Positions 6,865 to 16,059 of a stretch of DNA of 64,000 nt are shown here, piece after piece. The position numbers were made by a program, and so were the translations under genes. The notes beneath the pieces were generated by a model. It worked only from the letters and a program-made list of their open reading frames with translations, had not been told where the DNA came from and did no database searches. The stretch comes from JANJWP01 sp964482035 (GTDB lineage Bacteria > Patescibacteriota > Gracilibacteria > BD1-5 > UBA2023), in NCBI GenBank assembly GCA_964482035.1, contig CAYZVC010000004.1, positions 124,001 through 188,000 on the forward strand, in the 5' to 3' direction. Numbering within the stretch: the first letter of the stretch is position 1; every line of letters begins with the position of its first letter.

Positions 6865-9048
6865 TTATTCCGCGACGATGCGTTCGAGACCGATACGACC
6901 CTTCTCCTTATCGACGGTAAGGACTTTGACCTTTACGATATCGCCGACGTTCACGTACTTCTCGATGACTTCCACGCGCTCCTTGGCGATCTTGGAGATG
7001 TGGATCATGCCCGACTGTTTGCCGAGTTCGACGATGGCGCCGACGCCTTCGAGGATCTTCACGACCTTGCCTTCGAGGAGTTCTCCCGGTTCGATTTCGC
7101 GGAGGAGGTCCTTGATGAACGCGAGCGCGCCCTGGCCGTTTTCTTGGGTCTTCGCGGTGATCGAGACGAATCCGTCGTCCTTCACGTCGACTTCGACGGA
7201 GAAATCGCGGCAGATTTTCTGGATCATTTCGCCGCCCTTGCCGATGAGTTCGCGGATGCGTTCCACCGGGATGGTGAGCGAGAGGATGGACGGAGCGTTC
7301 GGGGAAAGTTCCTTACGCGGAGCGGCGAGTTCCTTGGCCATTTCGCCACGGATGTAGCCGAGCGCGCCCTTGGACTGTTCGAGAACGCGCTTCACGACCT
7401 CGAGCGAGAGTCCGGCGATCTTACAGTCCATCTGGAGCGCGGTGATGCCGCGTTCGGTACCCGCGACCTTGAAGTCGAGGTCGCCGAGGAAGTCTTCCTG
7501 CGCCTGGATGTCGGAGAGGACTTCGTATTTTCCGGAATCGTCGTCGTAGACCATGCCCATCGCTACGCCCGCCACCATCGCCTTGATCGGCACGCCCGCG
7601 TCCATGAGGGAAAGCGAGGAACCGCAGACGGAAGCCATCGAAGACGAACCGTTACAGGTGGTGATTTCGGATACTACGCGGATGAAGTACGGGAACGATT
7701 CGAGCGGCGGGAGCACCATTTCGAGGGCCTTTTCCGCAAGGCGTCCGTGACCGACTTCGCGGCGGCCTACGCCGCGGAGCGGCTTGACTTCGCCGACCGA
7801 GAACGGGGGGAAGTTGTAGTGGTGGATGTAGCGCTTGGTGTCTTCTTCGAACATGTCGTCGACGATCTGGATGTCGCCGGGGCCGCCCAAGGTGGTGATG
7901 GAAAGCGCCTGGGTGATGCCGCGTTCGAAAAGCACGGAACCGTGCACCTTCGGGAGGATTCCCGTGGAAGCGCGGACCTTGCGGACCTCGTCCGGAGCGC
8001 GGCCGTCGAGGCGGACGCGGGTGGAGAGGACTTTGGAGCGCATCTTCTTCTTCACGGCGCCGTAGACGTGTTCGCGGAGTTCGGCTTCGACCTTGTTAAC
8101 GCTCGGGAGGGTCGGGTTTTCGGCGACTTCTTCGGCGTAGGACGCGAGGTCGAACTTTTCGACGACCGCGTCTTCGAGGTCGTGGAGACGGTCGTGGAAT
8201 TCGGCCTTACCGGTGTTGAAGAGCGGGGCGACGAGTTCGTCAGTGACGGTTTCAAGAACGAAGGCTTCGAGTTCCGCGTCGGATTCCTTGACGGTGAAGC
8301 GGAATTCCGGAAGTCCGTGGACCTTCTTGTATTCGTTCACGAAATCGGTCTGCGCGGCGCAGACTTCCTTAATGAGGGCGTGGGCGAATTCGAACGCCTT
8401 CAACATGGTTTCGTCGTCGATTTCCTGCCCCTGCGATTCGACCATGGTAATGGCGTCGGAGGTTCCGGCGACGGTGAGGTCGAGAATGGCCTTTTCGAGC
8501 ACGTCGAAGGTCGGATCGAAGACGAATCCGGATTCGGTGAGGGCGATGCGGACGCCCGAAACCGGACCTTCGAATTCAACGACTCCGGCGAGCTGGAGCG
8601 AGAGGGACGCGCCGGTGATTCCGTGGAAACCGTAATCGGAAAGTCCGGAAGACGAGAGGATGGTCGAGATGATCTGCACTTCGTTCAGGCACCCCTTGGG
8701 GAACATCGGGCGGATCGGGCGGTCGATGAGGCGGGAGTTGAGCACGGCGTTTTCACTCGGGCGTCCTTCGCGCTTCATGAAGCGGTTTCCACCGATTTTA
8801 CCGGCGGCGTAGTATTTCTCTTGGAATTCTACGGTGAGCGGAAAAAACGATGCCGCGAGATTGGCTTCGTCTTTGAGGCCTGCGGTGGTGAGGAGGTAGT
8901 TTCCCGCTTCGTCGCTGATGACGGCGGAGCCGTTGGCGAGGAGCGCGAGACGAGCGGATTCGAAAGTGAACTTCTTGCCGCCGATTTCGTAGGTTTTCGT
9001 AACGGGGCGCTTATCGACGACGTTGGCGTCTGAGAGTCCGGGAATCAT
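6865..9048 (-). CDS. pnp: polynucleotide phosphorylase (PNPase)
   Basis: PNPase degrades RNA 3' to 5' by phosphorolysis. The 727-residue product has two RNase PH-like domains joined by the helical domain, then a KH domain (IRELIGKGGEMIQKI) and a C-terminal S1 domain (LLEGKVVKILEGVGAIVELG). Family signatures include NSRLIDRPIRPMFPKG, GVGRREVGHGRLAEKAL and ITTCNGSSSMASVCGSSL, together with the DIQAQEDFLGDLDFKVAGT stretch of the active site. The start is set at the ATG at 9046-9048 (MIPGLSDANVV); the frame remains open to 9093, and no Shine-Dalgarno decides between them. There is no UGA in over 700 codons, in contrast to the surface proteins next to it. The stop is TAA. Confidence 0.97.
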   Translation of the reverse strand: MIPGLSDANVVDKRPVTKTYEIGGKKFTFESARLALLANGSAVISDEAGNYLLTTAGLKDEANLAASFFPLTVEFQEKYYAAGKIGGNRFMKREGRPSENAVLNSRLIDRPIRPMFPKGCLNEVQIISTILSSSGLSDYGFHGITGASLSLQLAGVVEFEGPVSGVRIALTESGFVFDPTFDVLEKAILDLTVAGTSDAITMVESQGQEIDDETMLKAFEFAHALIKEVCAAQTDFVNEYKKVHGLPEFRFTVKESDAELEAFVLETVTDELVAPLFNTGKAEFHDRLHDLEDAVVEKFDLASYAEEVAENPTLPSVNKVEAELREHVYGAVKKKMRSKVLSTRVRLDGRAPDEVRKVRASTGILPKVHGSVLFERGITQALSITTLGGPGDIQIVDDMFEEDTKRYIHHYNFPPFSVGEVKPLRGVGRREVGHGRLAEKALEMVLPPLESFPYFIRVVSEITTCNGSSSMASVCGSSLSLMDAGVPIKAMVAGVAMGMVYDDDSGKYEVLSDIQAQEDFLGDLDFKVAGTERGITALQMDCKIAGLSLEVVKRVLEQSKGALGYIRGEMAKELAAPRKELSPNAPSILSLTIPVERIRELIGKGGEMIQKICRDFSVEVDVKDDGFVSITAKTQENGQGALAFIKDLLREIEPGELLEGKVVKILEGVGAIVELGKQSGMIHISKIAKERVEVIEKYVNVGDIVKVKVLTVDKEKGRIGLERIVAE

Positions 9049-9211
9049 GGAATGCCGGTAAAAGGATATCCCTCCGGCCGCCTCTTTTCGCAAAAACTCG
9101 GAACGAACCTTTCGTCTTCAGGACTCTCGCCCTGGCAGGTTCGGTGCGCGTCTTCGCGAAAATATCGGGAAGCCTTCGGAGGATGGGGGGAGTATATGCG
9201 GAATTGGCGAA

Positions 9212-9236
9212 GAAAAAAGCGGGACTTTCGTCCCGC
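9212..9236 (-). terminator. Rho-independent terminator after pilin-like gene A
   Basis: On the reverse strand GCGGGAC-GAAA-GTCCCGC is followed by TTTTTTC. It lies 12 bp after the TAG of the prepilin-like gene at 9248-11203. Confidence 0.9.
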
Positions 9237-9247
9237 CCCGCAAGAGA

Positions 9248-11203
9248 CTATTGCGACGCTTTCACGATATCGAGGTTCCAATTGAAGCGTTCTCAGGAAT
9301 ACGCGTCCCATCAGATGAGATTCACCCGCACGTAACCGTTTCACAAATCCGTCAAGGCGTTGATTCTGATCATTTCGCCCTCGTTTCTCCAACAAGCCCC
9401 ATACGTCTTCGCCGACCATCAACTGCTTACTCCAACGTACTTGGTCCACGATCCTCATGAAACCCTGTAATAAAAAGACGCGTCGGAATTGCTGTAAAAT
9501 ACGCCGTATTGCTGGGCGGTCGGAGGATTCCAGCATGACGGAGCGTTGTACATGGTAGCGGGACATGCGGCCACGTTGCACGATTGGCTGGTCGATCAGA
9601 CGGTTCAGCACGAGGGTGTCGTCGTTTGGGAACAAATTTGGGAAGACGAAGGCTTGGCGGAAAGGCAATCCGAATCGGCAAGCACCGTTCCATCGTATCT
9701 CAAGCATTGGACAGTACGGGATTGCGTTCCATCATTTCCACGAACGCAAGTGGCGGTTCGCGATTGGGTTCATCCACCACAACCCGCGGAGCACGTTCCC
9801 CAAAGGGAATACGACCAGGTCGCGGTTTCTCCGGAGCATGCTCACCACGCCCCGGAAGACCACGAATTCGCGACGCATGACGAGCCGTTCCAAGAATATC
9901 CCGAGTTGCACGCGTTGGCGGTGTTGGATTCCGAACCGCTCGTCACAACCGTTCCGTTCGAGCAAGAAAAGGTTTGCTGATATGTCCGCGTTCCGTTGGT
10001 CATTCCGACCGCCACCGTCGGGCTTGCCGTCGAGCCGTGGCCGATTGCCGGGACCGAGTAGGAATGCCCGTTGACGGCCTGATTCGACGCGGCACAGTTC
10101 ACCGGCGCCGAATGGACAGCCGAACATGTCGGTGACGAAGCTCCCCCATGGATCCCTCCGCACGTCCACGTCGCGGAAGAACCGGCCGCCGGGAAGGGAG
10201 GAGAAGCCGAAGGCGTTCATGAAGAGCAATAAGTGTCGGTACCGTACGAAGAAGCGACGAAGGCGTATGTCTTATTGGCGGTTCCGCAAACTCCTTCCGC
10301 GCTCGGTTGACAAACGCTTCCGTCCCATCCGTATCAGGAATCGCAAACGGGGACGTCGGAAGCGAGGGATACCGATCCGGCATTACAGGTCGCAACATTA
10401 GTCGAAATACCGTGGGAAAACGTTTTCGAGACCGGAGACGAGGCGCCGTCGGCAAGTCAAGGTAACGAATACCCGTTGATCGTGGAAGGCAGGCAAGCTA
10501 CCGAGACTCCGGGGGCCGATCATTCCACCAATGCTCCGGTAGAACTCGGCGAAGATGGGTCTTTCACGAGACCGAGGACCGATCACGTGGCGTTCAACGG
10601 ATAATTCCCCACGACGAAAACCGATCACGAAGGCTGGACCGCGACCGTCTGGAAATAGCTGACCGACCTGGCAGCGGAAGAGGGATTGGCGATTCGGATG
10701 TCCGCCGCGCCTACGGAAGGCGCGGTAAAATCATATGAAGCGGCTGCGAACGCCTTGAGGAAATACGGAAAAGCCAATGATGTCTTGAACTTCTCGGGAT
10801 TGAGCTTGAGTTTCGCGTAGTCCGGATTTCCTGCGGAATAATTCGTTCCGGCTTGGTTCCAATCCCCTCCGGTGAGGGTCACGGGCGGATACGCGGCATC
10901 GAACGTTACGAATCATCCGGAAAGTTCGGCGGAAGGATTGTGGACGACGTAGTATCTCGGAGAATTTCCGGTAATCGCGGCTTCGGATGCGATGGCTGAA
11001 TACACCGAGCGCACGTTGGATTTCGCACGGGAATCGGCCGCGTCTTTGGCATATCAGGAAAGCGCCACGAAGCCCACAGCGGCGAGAATCGCGAGGATGG
11101 TGACCACTACGACGAGCTCGGCGATGGTGAAGGCCGAAAAGGCTCCGGCCGCTTTTCTGACGAGCAATCGCGATACCTTTCTGGAAAAATCGACGGTGGA
11201 CAT
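9248..11203 (-). CDS. prepilin-like surface protein with TSP1-like region (17 UGA codons)
   Basis: A 651-residue cell-surface protein, visible only when UGA is read as Gly. It has a type IV prepilin signal (FSA, then FTIAELVVVVTILAILAAVG, with Glu at +5 after the predicted cleavage). Residues about 55-240 form a pilin-like globular region paralogous to the next gene (SPRYYVVHN, WNQAGTNYSAGNPDYAKLKL, LVKDPSSPSSTGAL). The rest is Cys-, Ser- and Thr-rich and holds a segment like a thrombospondin type 1 repeat: SLWGTCSAGCGGGTQSRTATC, then CS/CG/C spacings ending SQSCNVAACP. The last 90 residues are Trp/Tyr-rich (SFYYRVSGG, YGACWRNEGEM). Seventeen in-frame UGAs make it the densest UGA user here. 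The stop is TAG. It is probably an adhesin displayed by the type IV pilus machinery. Confidence 0.82.
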
Positions 11204-11231
11204 TATTACGGATGATAAGTTTTCGCAATCT

Positions 11232-11954
11232 TTACAAAATTTCCACCACCGCCAGCGCCTCCCCCTTCGCCGATGCGAACGAGTACTGTTTGGAAGGGCG
11301 TTTCGATTTGGATTTGTCGAGGTTTCCGGTTTCTTTCAGAACGTCGAGGGAGAGGATTTTCTTTCGGAAATTCCGCTTGTCGAGGTCTTTGCCCATGACG
11401 ATTTCGTATGCGCGCTGGAGATCGGAGAGCCCGAATTCGGAAGGAAGGACGTTCTTTACGACGTCGGTGTACTCGAACTTCGCCCGAACGCGGGAAAGCG
11501 CGTAGCGGACGATGGACAAGTGGTCGAAGGCGACGTTCTTTTCGGTGAGCGAAGTCACCGGAACGATGCGGACCTTGGACATGTCGGCGTTTTTCAGGAG
11601 GTCGGACGATTCGACGAGCGCGTAGTACGTAATGGAGACGATGTGTCCGCGGGTGTCGCGTTCGGGGGCGCCGAAAGCGTAGAGCTGCTCTTTGTAAACG
11701 CCGGCATCGGCGGCTTTGATGTCGGTGCGGCGGTTGAGGATGTCATCGAAATTCTCTTCGAGCGAATACCCGCTCTTGACAATTCCGCCCGGAAGGACGA
11801 ATTTTCCCATTTCCGGTTCGTGGTCGCGTTCGACCATGAGTACGCAGAATTCGTCGCGGTAGATTGTGAAGATGACGATGTCGAGGGCGAGGACGGGGAT
11901 GGAGAGGCCGAAGATGTTCTCGCTGAACTTCTTCTGGAGCGCGGAGTCTGCCAT
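11232..11954 (-). CDS. nrtR: NrtR-type Nudix transcriptional regulator of NAD metabolism
   Basis: This 240-residue protein has an N-terminal Nudix fold (IPVLALDIVIFTIYRDEFCV, then GKFVLPGGIVKSGYSLEENF) and a C-terminal winged-helix-like domain (LPSEFGLSDLQRAYEIVMGK followed by DKRNFRKKILSLDVLKE). That two-domain order is the NrtR family, whose members repress NAD genes and are released by ADP-ribose. The Nudix box is degenerate (no REUxEExGU), as expected for a sensor rather than a hydrolase. NAD synthesis genes lie 2-6 kb away and salvage genes 37 kb away; shared operator-like palindromes precede both. The stop is TAA, with no UGA. The prepilin gene A starts 28 bp downstream, so the two may be co-transcribed. 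Function as NAD regulator is inferred from family and context. Confidence 0.85.
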   Translation of the reverse strand: MADSALQKKFSENIFGLSIPVLALDIVIFTIYRDEFCVLMVERDHEPEMGKFVLPGGIVKSGYSLEENFDDILNRRTDIKAADAGVYKEQLYAFGAPERDTRGHIVSITYYALVESSDLLKNADMSKVRIVPVTSLTEKNVAFDHLSIVRYALSRVRAKFEYTDVVKNVLPSEFGLSDLQRAYEIVMGKDLDKRNFRKKILSLDVLKETGNLDKSKSKRPSKQYSFASAKGEALAVVEIL

Positions 11955-11962
11955 TGGGTCGG

Positions 11963-12004
11963 AAAAGAAAAAGCGTATTCCGGACGATTATTACCGGAAT
12001 ACGC
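11963..12004 (-). terminator. Rho-independent terminator after pilin-like gene B
   Basis: On the reverse strand GCGTATTCCGG and CCGGAATACGC arms are followed by TTTTTCTTTT. It separates the fibrinogen-domain prepilin gene from nrtR. Confidence 0.88.
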
Positions 12005-12032
12005 GATTAGGCAAGAGCCTTCCTTGATGAAA

Positions 12033-13796
12033 TTATTTAGCCCAGAGAAAGACGGCCGGAGAAGTGACGCAACACGGGCTTTCGTGGTAGCGGGTGATGC
12101 CGGCGTAGTTGAACCAGACATCGTTGTCGCCCCAATGGTTGAAAACGAAATAGTCGGTAGTATTCACGCTCCAAAGCCCCTGTGGGTTGACGTAGTTCGC
12201 CGAGGCGTCGTAAACGGGGGACGTCTTCATATGTTCCGTCATGAACCAATCGGAAGTATGGACGTAGGTTTTCCCGGAAAGCATCGCGCCGTAGAGTTTG
12301 TACGAAGAGAAGGACGAATGGGTGGAAGTCGCCCTGAACTGACTGGAATACACGGCATTTATGACCGCATCGGAATATTTGGCGCCAAGCCCCTTGGAAG
12401 GAAATACGGAAGAATTGAAATCCCCGGTCGTTCATGCCGGAATCGTCGCGGCATTGGTAGCGGTCATGACGAGCGTCCATCCGCCGTCATCGGTCGTCAT
12501 GTCGCAAAAGGCTTTGAAGCCGGCAATGGATCACGCCCCGTCCGGATCGATCCAATAAACGCCGTCGCCGGTCGATCAGGCATATGAACGGCTCGCAGGA
12601 GGGTTTCGATATTCTTTACAGCTTTTGGCGTACGAACCGTCGAGCCATTTGCGTCCTGAGGCGTCGTCGCCCATTATGGAAAGTACGAGGCACGACGTTC
12701 CCGAATATCACGGCGCGCAGGCATACGTGCAATTCCCCGGTGTCGCGGAATAGGACCATGCCGTCGCCGATGCCGACGGATCTCATACCGTAAGCGTTCA
12801 GAGGTTCGCGAACGACGGGTTGGCGGCGCAAGACCCATGGCTCGCCGTACACGACGCCGGAGCGCCGCCGTTCTGTCCGGGGCAGGTCCAGGAAACCGAA
12901 TTGCCTGCGGCGGGGAACGCGGGGGACGCGGGGGACGGAACCGCTCAGGAAGGACAGAACGCGTCAGGGCCGAAGGAGGAGGCCGAGAACACGTACGCCC
13001 TGTTCGCGGCGCCGCAGGTTCCCGGGACCGGGGGCGGACCCATTCCCGAAATCGCGCCGTCGGAGAGGGCGCCGGTGGAGGAGGTGGACTTCGGATCCTT
13101 CACGAGGCCGGAAACCGATCCGGAAGACGCCGGGTAGTTTCCCGACACCGTTACCGCACCGGTGGCCGGGGAAATTCCCGCCACTTGGAAGTACGAGACG
13201 GAGCGCTTCTTTCCTCCGGCGGACGACGAGGGTACCGCGTCCATGGCGCCCACGGTGAGATATCGGGCATCGTACGCCGCTTCCGCGGAACCGAAACCGG
13301 CCGCGCGCGCGAAAATTCCGAGCGTCCCGCCCGGCAAACCCGAAGAAGAGACTTTGAATTTCTCGGGATTCATTTTCAACTTCGCGTAGTCCGGGTTTCC
13401 GGCCGAGTAGTTCGTGCCCGAAACGTTCCAGTCTCATCCCGTGAGCGCTGTCTGGTTCCCGTCGACATACGCGAAGGCGCCCGAAAGGGATGCCCCCGTG
13501 TCGTGGACCACGTAATACCTCGGGGAATTGTTGGTCAAAGCGGACTCCGATGAAATGGCCGTCTGTACCGAGCGGACGTTCGCCTTGATGGCCGAATCCT
13601 TGGCGTCCTGCGAGTAGCCGGAAAGCGCCAAGAAGCCTATCGTCGCCAGAATCGCGAGGATCGTGATGACGACGATGAGTTCGACGAGGGTGAAAGCGGA
13701 GAACTTACGCGCGCTTTTCTTCCTGAGCGTCTTCGAAACGCGCAAAGAAACCAGATCGGCGAAGGTTTCTGTCCATTTTGAATGGGAAGTTCGCAT
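12033..13796 (-). CDS. prepilin-like surface protein with fibrinogen-like C-terminal domain (8 UGA codons)
   Basis: A 587-residue surface protein that spans eight in-frame UGAs. It starts MRTSHSKWTETFADLVSLRV and carries a type IV prepilin signal (KFSA, then FTLVELIVVITILAILATIG). A pilin-like domain paralogous to the 9248-11203 gene follows (SPRYYVVHD, WNVSGTNYSAGNPDYAKLKM, LVKDPKSTSSTGAL). Next comes a Cys-rich linker with repeated SWTC/SCTA/SCAA motifs. The C-terminal 210 residues match the fibrinogen C-terminal (FReD) pattern: SCKEYRN, then GDGVYWIDPDG, FKAFCDMTTDDGGWTLVM, and a paired CC near the end. The UGA after WIDPDGA gives the expected small residue. The stop is TAA and a terminator follows. 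It is a likely adhesin for host or glycan contact; FReD domains commonly bind acetylated glycans. Confidence 0.85.
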
Positions 13797-13814
13797 AGTT
13801 CGCGGTTATCGAAA

Positions 13815-13849
13815 CAAGAATCCCTCGCATAATACGAGGGATTCTTTTG
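13815..13849 (-). terminator. Rho-independent terminator after the NAD operon
   Basis: AAGAATCCCTCG and CGAGGGATTCTT arms form a strong hairpin with T-rich flanks, 16 bp beyond the TAA of the Nudix gene. It ends the nadE-nadK-nadD-Nudix transcript. Confidence 0.88.
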
Positions 13850-13864
13850 AAAATCAACGAAAAT

Positions 13865-14476
13865 TTAGCGTTTAAACGCGTTCTCGAACCTTTCTTTCAC
13901 CACCGCGAGCAAGGCGAAGACTTTGGCGTCGACCAGCTCCCCTGCCGCGGCGGTGGCGAGCGCGGTTTCGAAGGCGGTGGCGAGCGGAAGGCGGACGACC
14001 GAGATTTCCTCGGCGGCTTCGAGCCGTTGTTCTCCGGCGAATTCCGCGCCGAAAGCGGCGAAACATTCCACTTTCTCGGTAGTCGCCCCGGAAGACGTGG
14101 GCGTGGTGATTTTCAAATTGACGACGTTTTTTTCGCTTACGGAATACCCCGTTTCTTCGAGGATTTCCTTCATGACGGTACCGACCGGGGTCATTCCGGC
14201 ATCCACGAGTCCGGCGACGTTTTCCAAGACGTAGCGACGGTGCGGGATGCGGTACTGCCAGATGAGGAGCGCCTCCCCTTCCTGGGTGATGGGAAGCACG
14301 GTGACGATGCGCGGATCGTTATTACGGACGGCGATTTCGTAGTCCACGGGCTTTTTCCCGGCAGCTTGGGCACGGTCGCTGACGAGCGTCACGTGGCGGC
14401 CTTGTCAGATAATCTTTCGTTCGCCGAATTCGAAGGGGGTTCACGTGGGCGGGACGAGGGCGGAGGATCGGTTCAT
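13865..14476 (-). CDS. Nudix hydrolase, ADP-ribose pyrophosphatase-like
   Basis: This 203-residue Nudix protein resembles ADP-ribose/NADH pyrophosphatases of the NudF type. The core reads RIVTVLPITQEGEALLIWQY, then YVLENVAGLVDAG and the Nudix box GLVDAGMTPVGTVMKEILEETGY. Relative to GX5EX7REUXEEXGU the first Glu is Met and the Arg is Lys, so activity may be altered, though the EE-x-G core is intact. Two UGAs (14441-14443 and 14405-14407) fall in the N-terminal 30 residues and must be read as Gly to reach the ATG at 14474-14476 (MNRSSALVPPTGTPFEFGER). The stop is TAA. It is the last gene of the NAD operon, 11 bp after nadD, so recycling of ADP-ribose or NAD-like compounds is a reasonable role. 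Confidence 0.83.
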
Positions 14477-14487
14477 ATCCGGTTCGG

Positions 14488-15120
14488 TTAGGCGGCGAGC
14501 GGGGCTCAGTAGAGTCCGGCTTCGAAAATATGGGAGAGGATTTCGGAGGCGAGGCCTTCGGGGATGCAGCCTTCGGAAATGGCGGCGCGGACCTCGGTAC
14601 TGGAGACCGAGCGCACGTCGTGGGCGGCTTCGATATCGGCGAGCACGTAGTTGGCGGCGACCGAGAGGTCGACGTCGTAGCCATGGCGGACGAAGAGGAC
14701 CTTAGGCAAGCGCAGGAGCACTTCGAGCGAAGGATCCCAAACGGGCATGTTGGGAACGGTGTCTGACCCGAACGCCTGGTACGGACGCACGCCGAATTTG
14801 GCGGAGTAATGCTCATCCATGCCGAGGGTGGTGGTTTCGCCCAAGTTCCCGGAAAGGAAATCCGTATCGAGTTCGACGTTGGAACCGGCGAAGCGTTCGG
14901 CGAATATGCCGAGAACGCGGAGGCGGCTCTTTTCGCAGACCTTGTACGCCTTGTCGGAACGGGGGCCGGACGGTACGATGACGACCCGGTCGGCGATTTT
15001 GGAAAGGGTGAGGACCGCGGCTTCGTGGGCGAGCGTCGGCGGATCGAAGGCGCCTCCGTAGAGGACGACGGGGATCTTCTTTTTTTCATCCTTTCCGCCT
15101 GCCATACCAAGTGCGTTCAT
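14488..15120 (-). CDS. nadD: nicotinate-nucleotide adenylyltransferase
   Basis: NadD joins NaMN and ATP to make deamido-NAD. The 210-residue product has the nucleotidyltransferase signature VVLYGGAFDPPTLAHEAAV (GxFDPxxxxH), the FGSDTVPNMPVWDPS substrate segment and the C-terminal VSSTEVRAAISEG (ISSTxxR) ATP motif. The start ATG is at 15118-15120; the first 15 residues are a short Lys-rich extension. The frame crosses one UGA at 14506-14508 and ends six codons later in TAA; under the standard code it would stop at the UGA with little loss. It lies 23 bp after nadK, and a TGT-N7-ACA box (15130-15142) fills that gap, so it may have its own NrtR control or simply be co-transcribed. Confidence 0.93.
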
Positions 15121-15129
15121 ATTATTGAA

Positions 15130-15142
15130 TGTAATATATACA
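15130..15142. promoter_or_regulatory. NrtR-like operator box before nadD
   Basis: TGTAATATATACA is a 13-bp near-palindrome with TGTA/TACA arms, sited between the nadK stop and the nadD start. It matches the TGT-N7-ACA pattern of the boxes at nadE, pncA and the PP2C operon. Confidence 0.55.
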
Positions 15143-15143
15143 A

Positions 15144-15953
15144 TTAATCGAGGATATCAAATCCTTGTTCTCGGAAAATTCGAGCTTTCCACGCCGCGAC
15201 GTCGCGTTCTTCGATAAGGATGCGGACGGTTTCGCGGGCCTTCTTCACGGTGACGACGGCGGGTCAGACCACCCTTTCGGCGACCGGATCGGCATCGGCG
15301 TAGACCGAGAATTCCGCCGGACGTTCGCCAAGCTCGCGGACCGTGACCGTTTCGCGTCCGTCGTAGACCGTGGCGCCTTGGCGTTTGGGTTCGAACGGAA
15401 GGAGCGGAGTGACGACCAGATGCGGCGATTCGTGCGGAAGGACGGGGCCTCAGGCCGAAGCGTTGTACCCGGTGGTTCCCGCGGGGGTGACCACGAGGAG
15501 CCCGTCGCCGCGGAGCCGGATACCTGAGTGGCTTCCGATTTCGACGTCGAACGAGACCAGGTGGCCTCAGGCGGTCTTGATTTGGGCTTCGTTGAAGGCT
15601 TTGCCCTCGGAGGAGAAATTCTCGGATTCGAAACGCACGTCGAGGAGCGGGTATTCGAATTCCATGAATTTCGCGTCGGAACGCCCGAGGACCGCCGGAT
15701 CCGAGAGGAGGAACCCCTTGGTTCCGAAGTTCACGCCGAGGAACGGGGCGTTTTCGCCGTAGAAAGCTTTTACAGCCCGGAGCATCGTGCCGTCTCAACC
15801 GAGGACGGCGACGGTGCGTTCACCGGTTTTCGAGAGGAGTTTCTTCAACTCGTCGGAAGCGAGCGCTTCGCGGAGTTCGGCTTTACGTTCGACGAGCCGG
15901 GCGTCGAATACGACGGTTCTTCCGGCGACGTTCAGGGTTTCGAGGCGGGACAT
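15144..15953 (-). CDS. nadK: NAD kinase
   Basis: NAD kinase makes NADP from NAD. The 269-residue frame contains four UGAs (15795, 15567, 15450 and 15264). Read as Gly they restore both family signatures: VAVLG-G-DGTMLRAV (the GGDG motif, with the second Gly as UGA) and TPAGTTGYNASAGGP (the TPxGSTAY...GGP motif, with the first Gly of GG as UGA). NFGTKGFL is the usual NxGxxGFL. Because these glycines are near invariant in the family, this gene is the best internal proof of the UGA = Gly code. The start is the ATG at 15951-15953 and the stop TAA. It is the second gene of the NAD operon; a 68-bp structured repeat lies between it and nadE. Confidence 0.96.
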
Positions 15954-15975
15954 GATGGAGTTGGTTATCGTACGG

Positions 15976-16043
15976 CGGGAATGCCGGGTTCGGACTGCCG
16001 ACATTCGGAACCGACAGGAGGCGGGACAAATCCGGCATTCCCG
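15976..16043 (+). repeat. 68-bp structured repeat, copy 2
   Basis: This element has the same length and core as the copy at 4257-4324, which is in the other orientation. Its outer arms are CGGGAATGCCGG and CCGGCATTCCCG, different from the first copy but equally complementary. It fills most of the 106-bp gap between the nadE stop and the nadK start, where it could act on the shared transcript. Confidence 0.75.
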
Positions 16044-16059
16044 TTCGGTGCGGAGTTCC

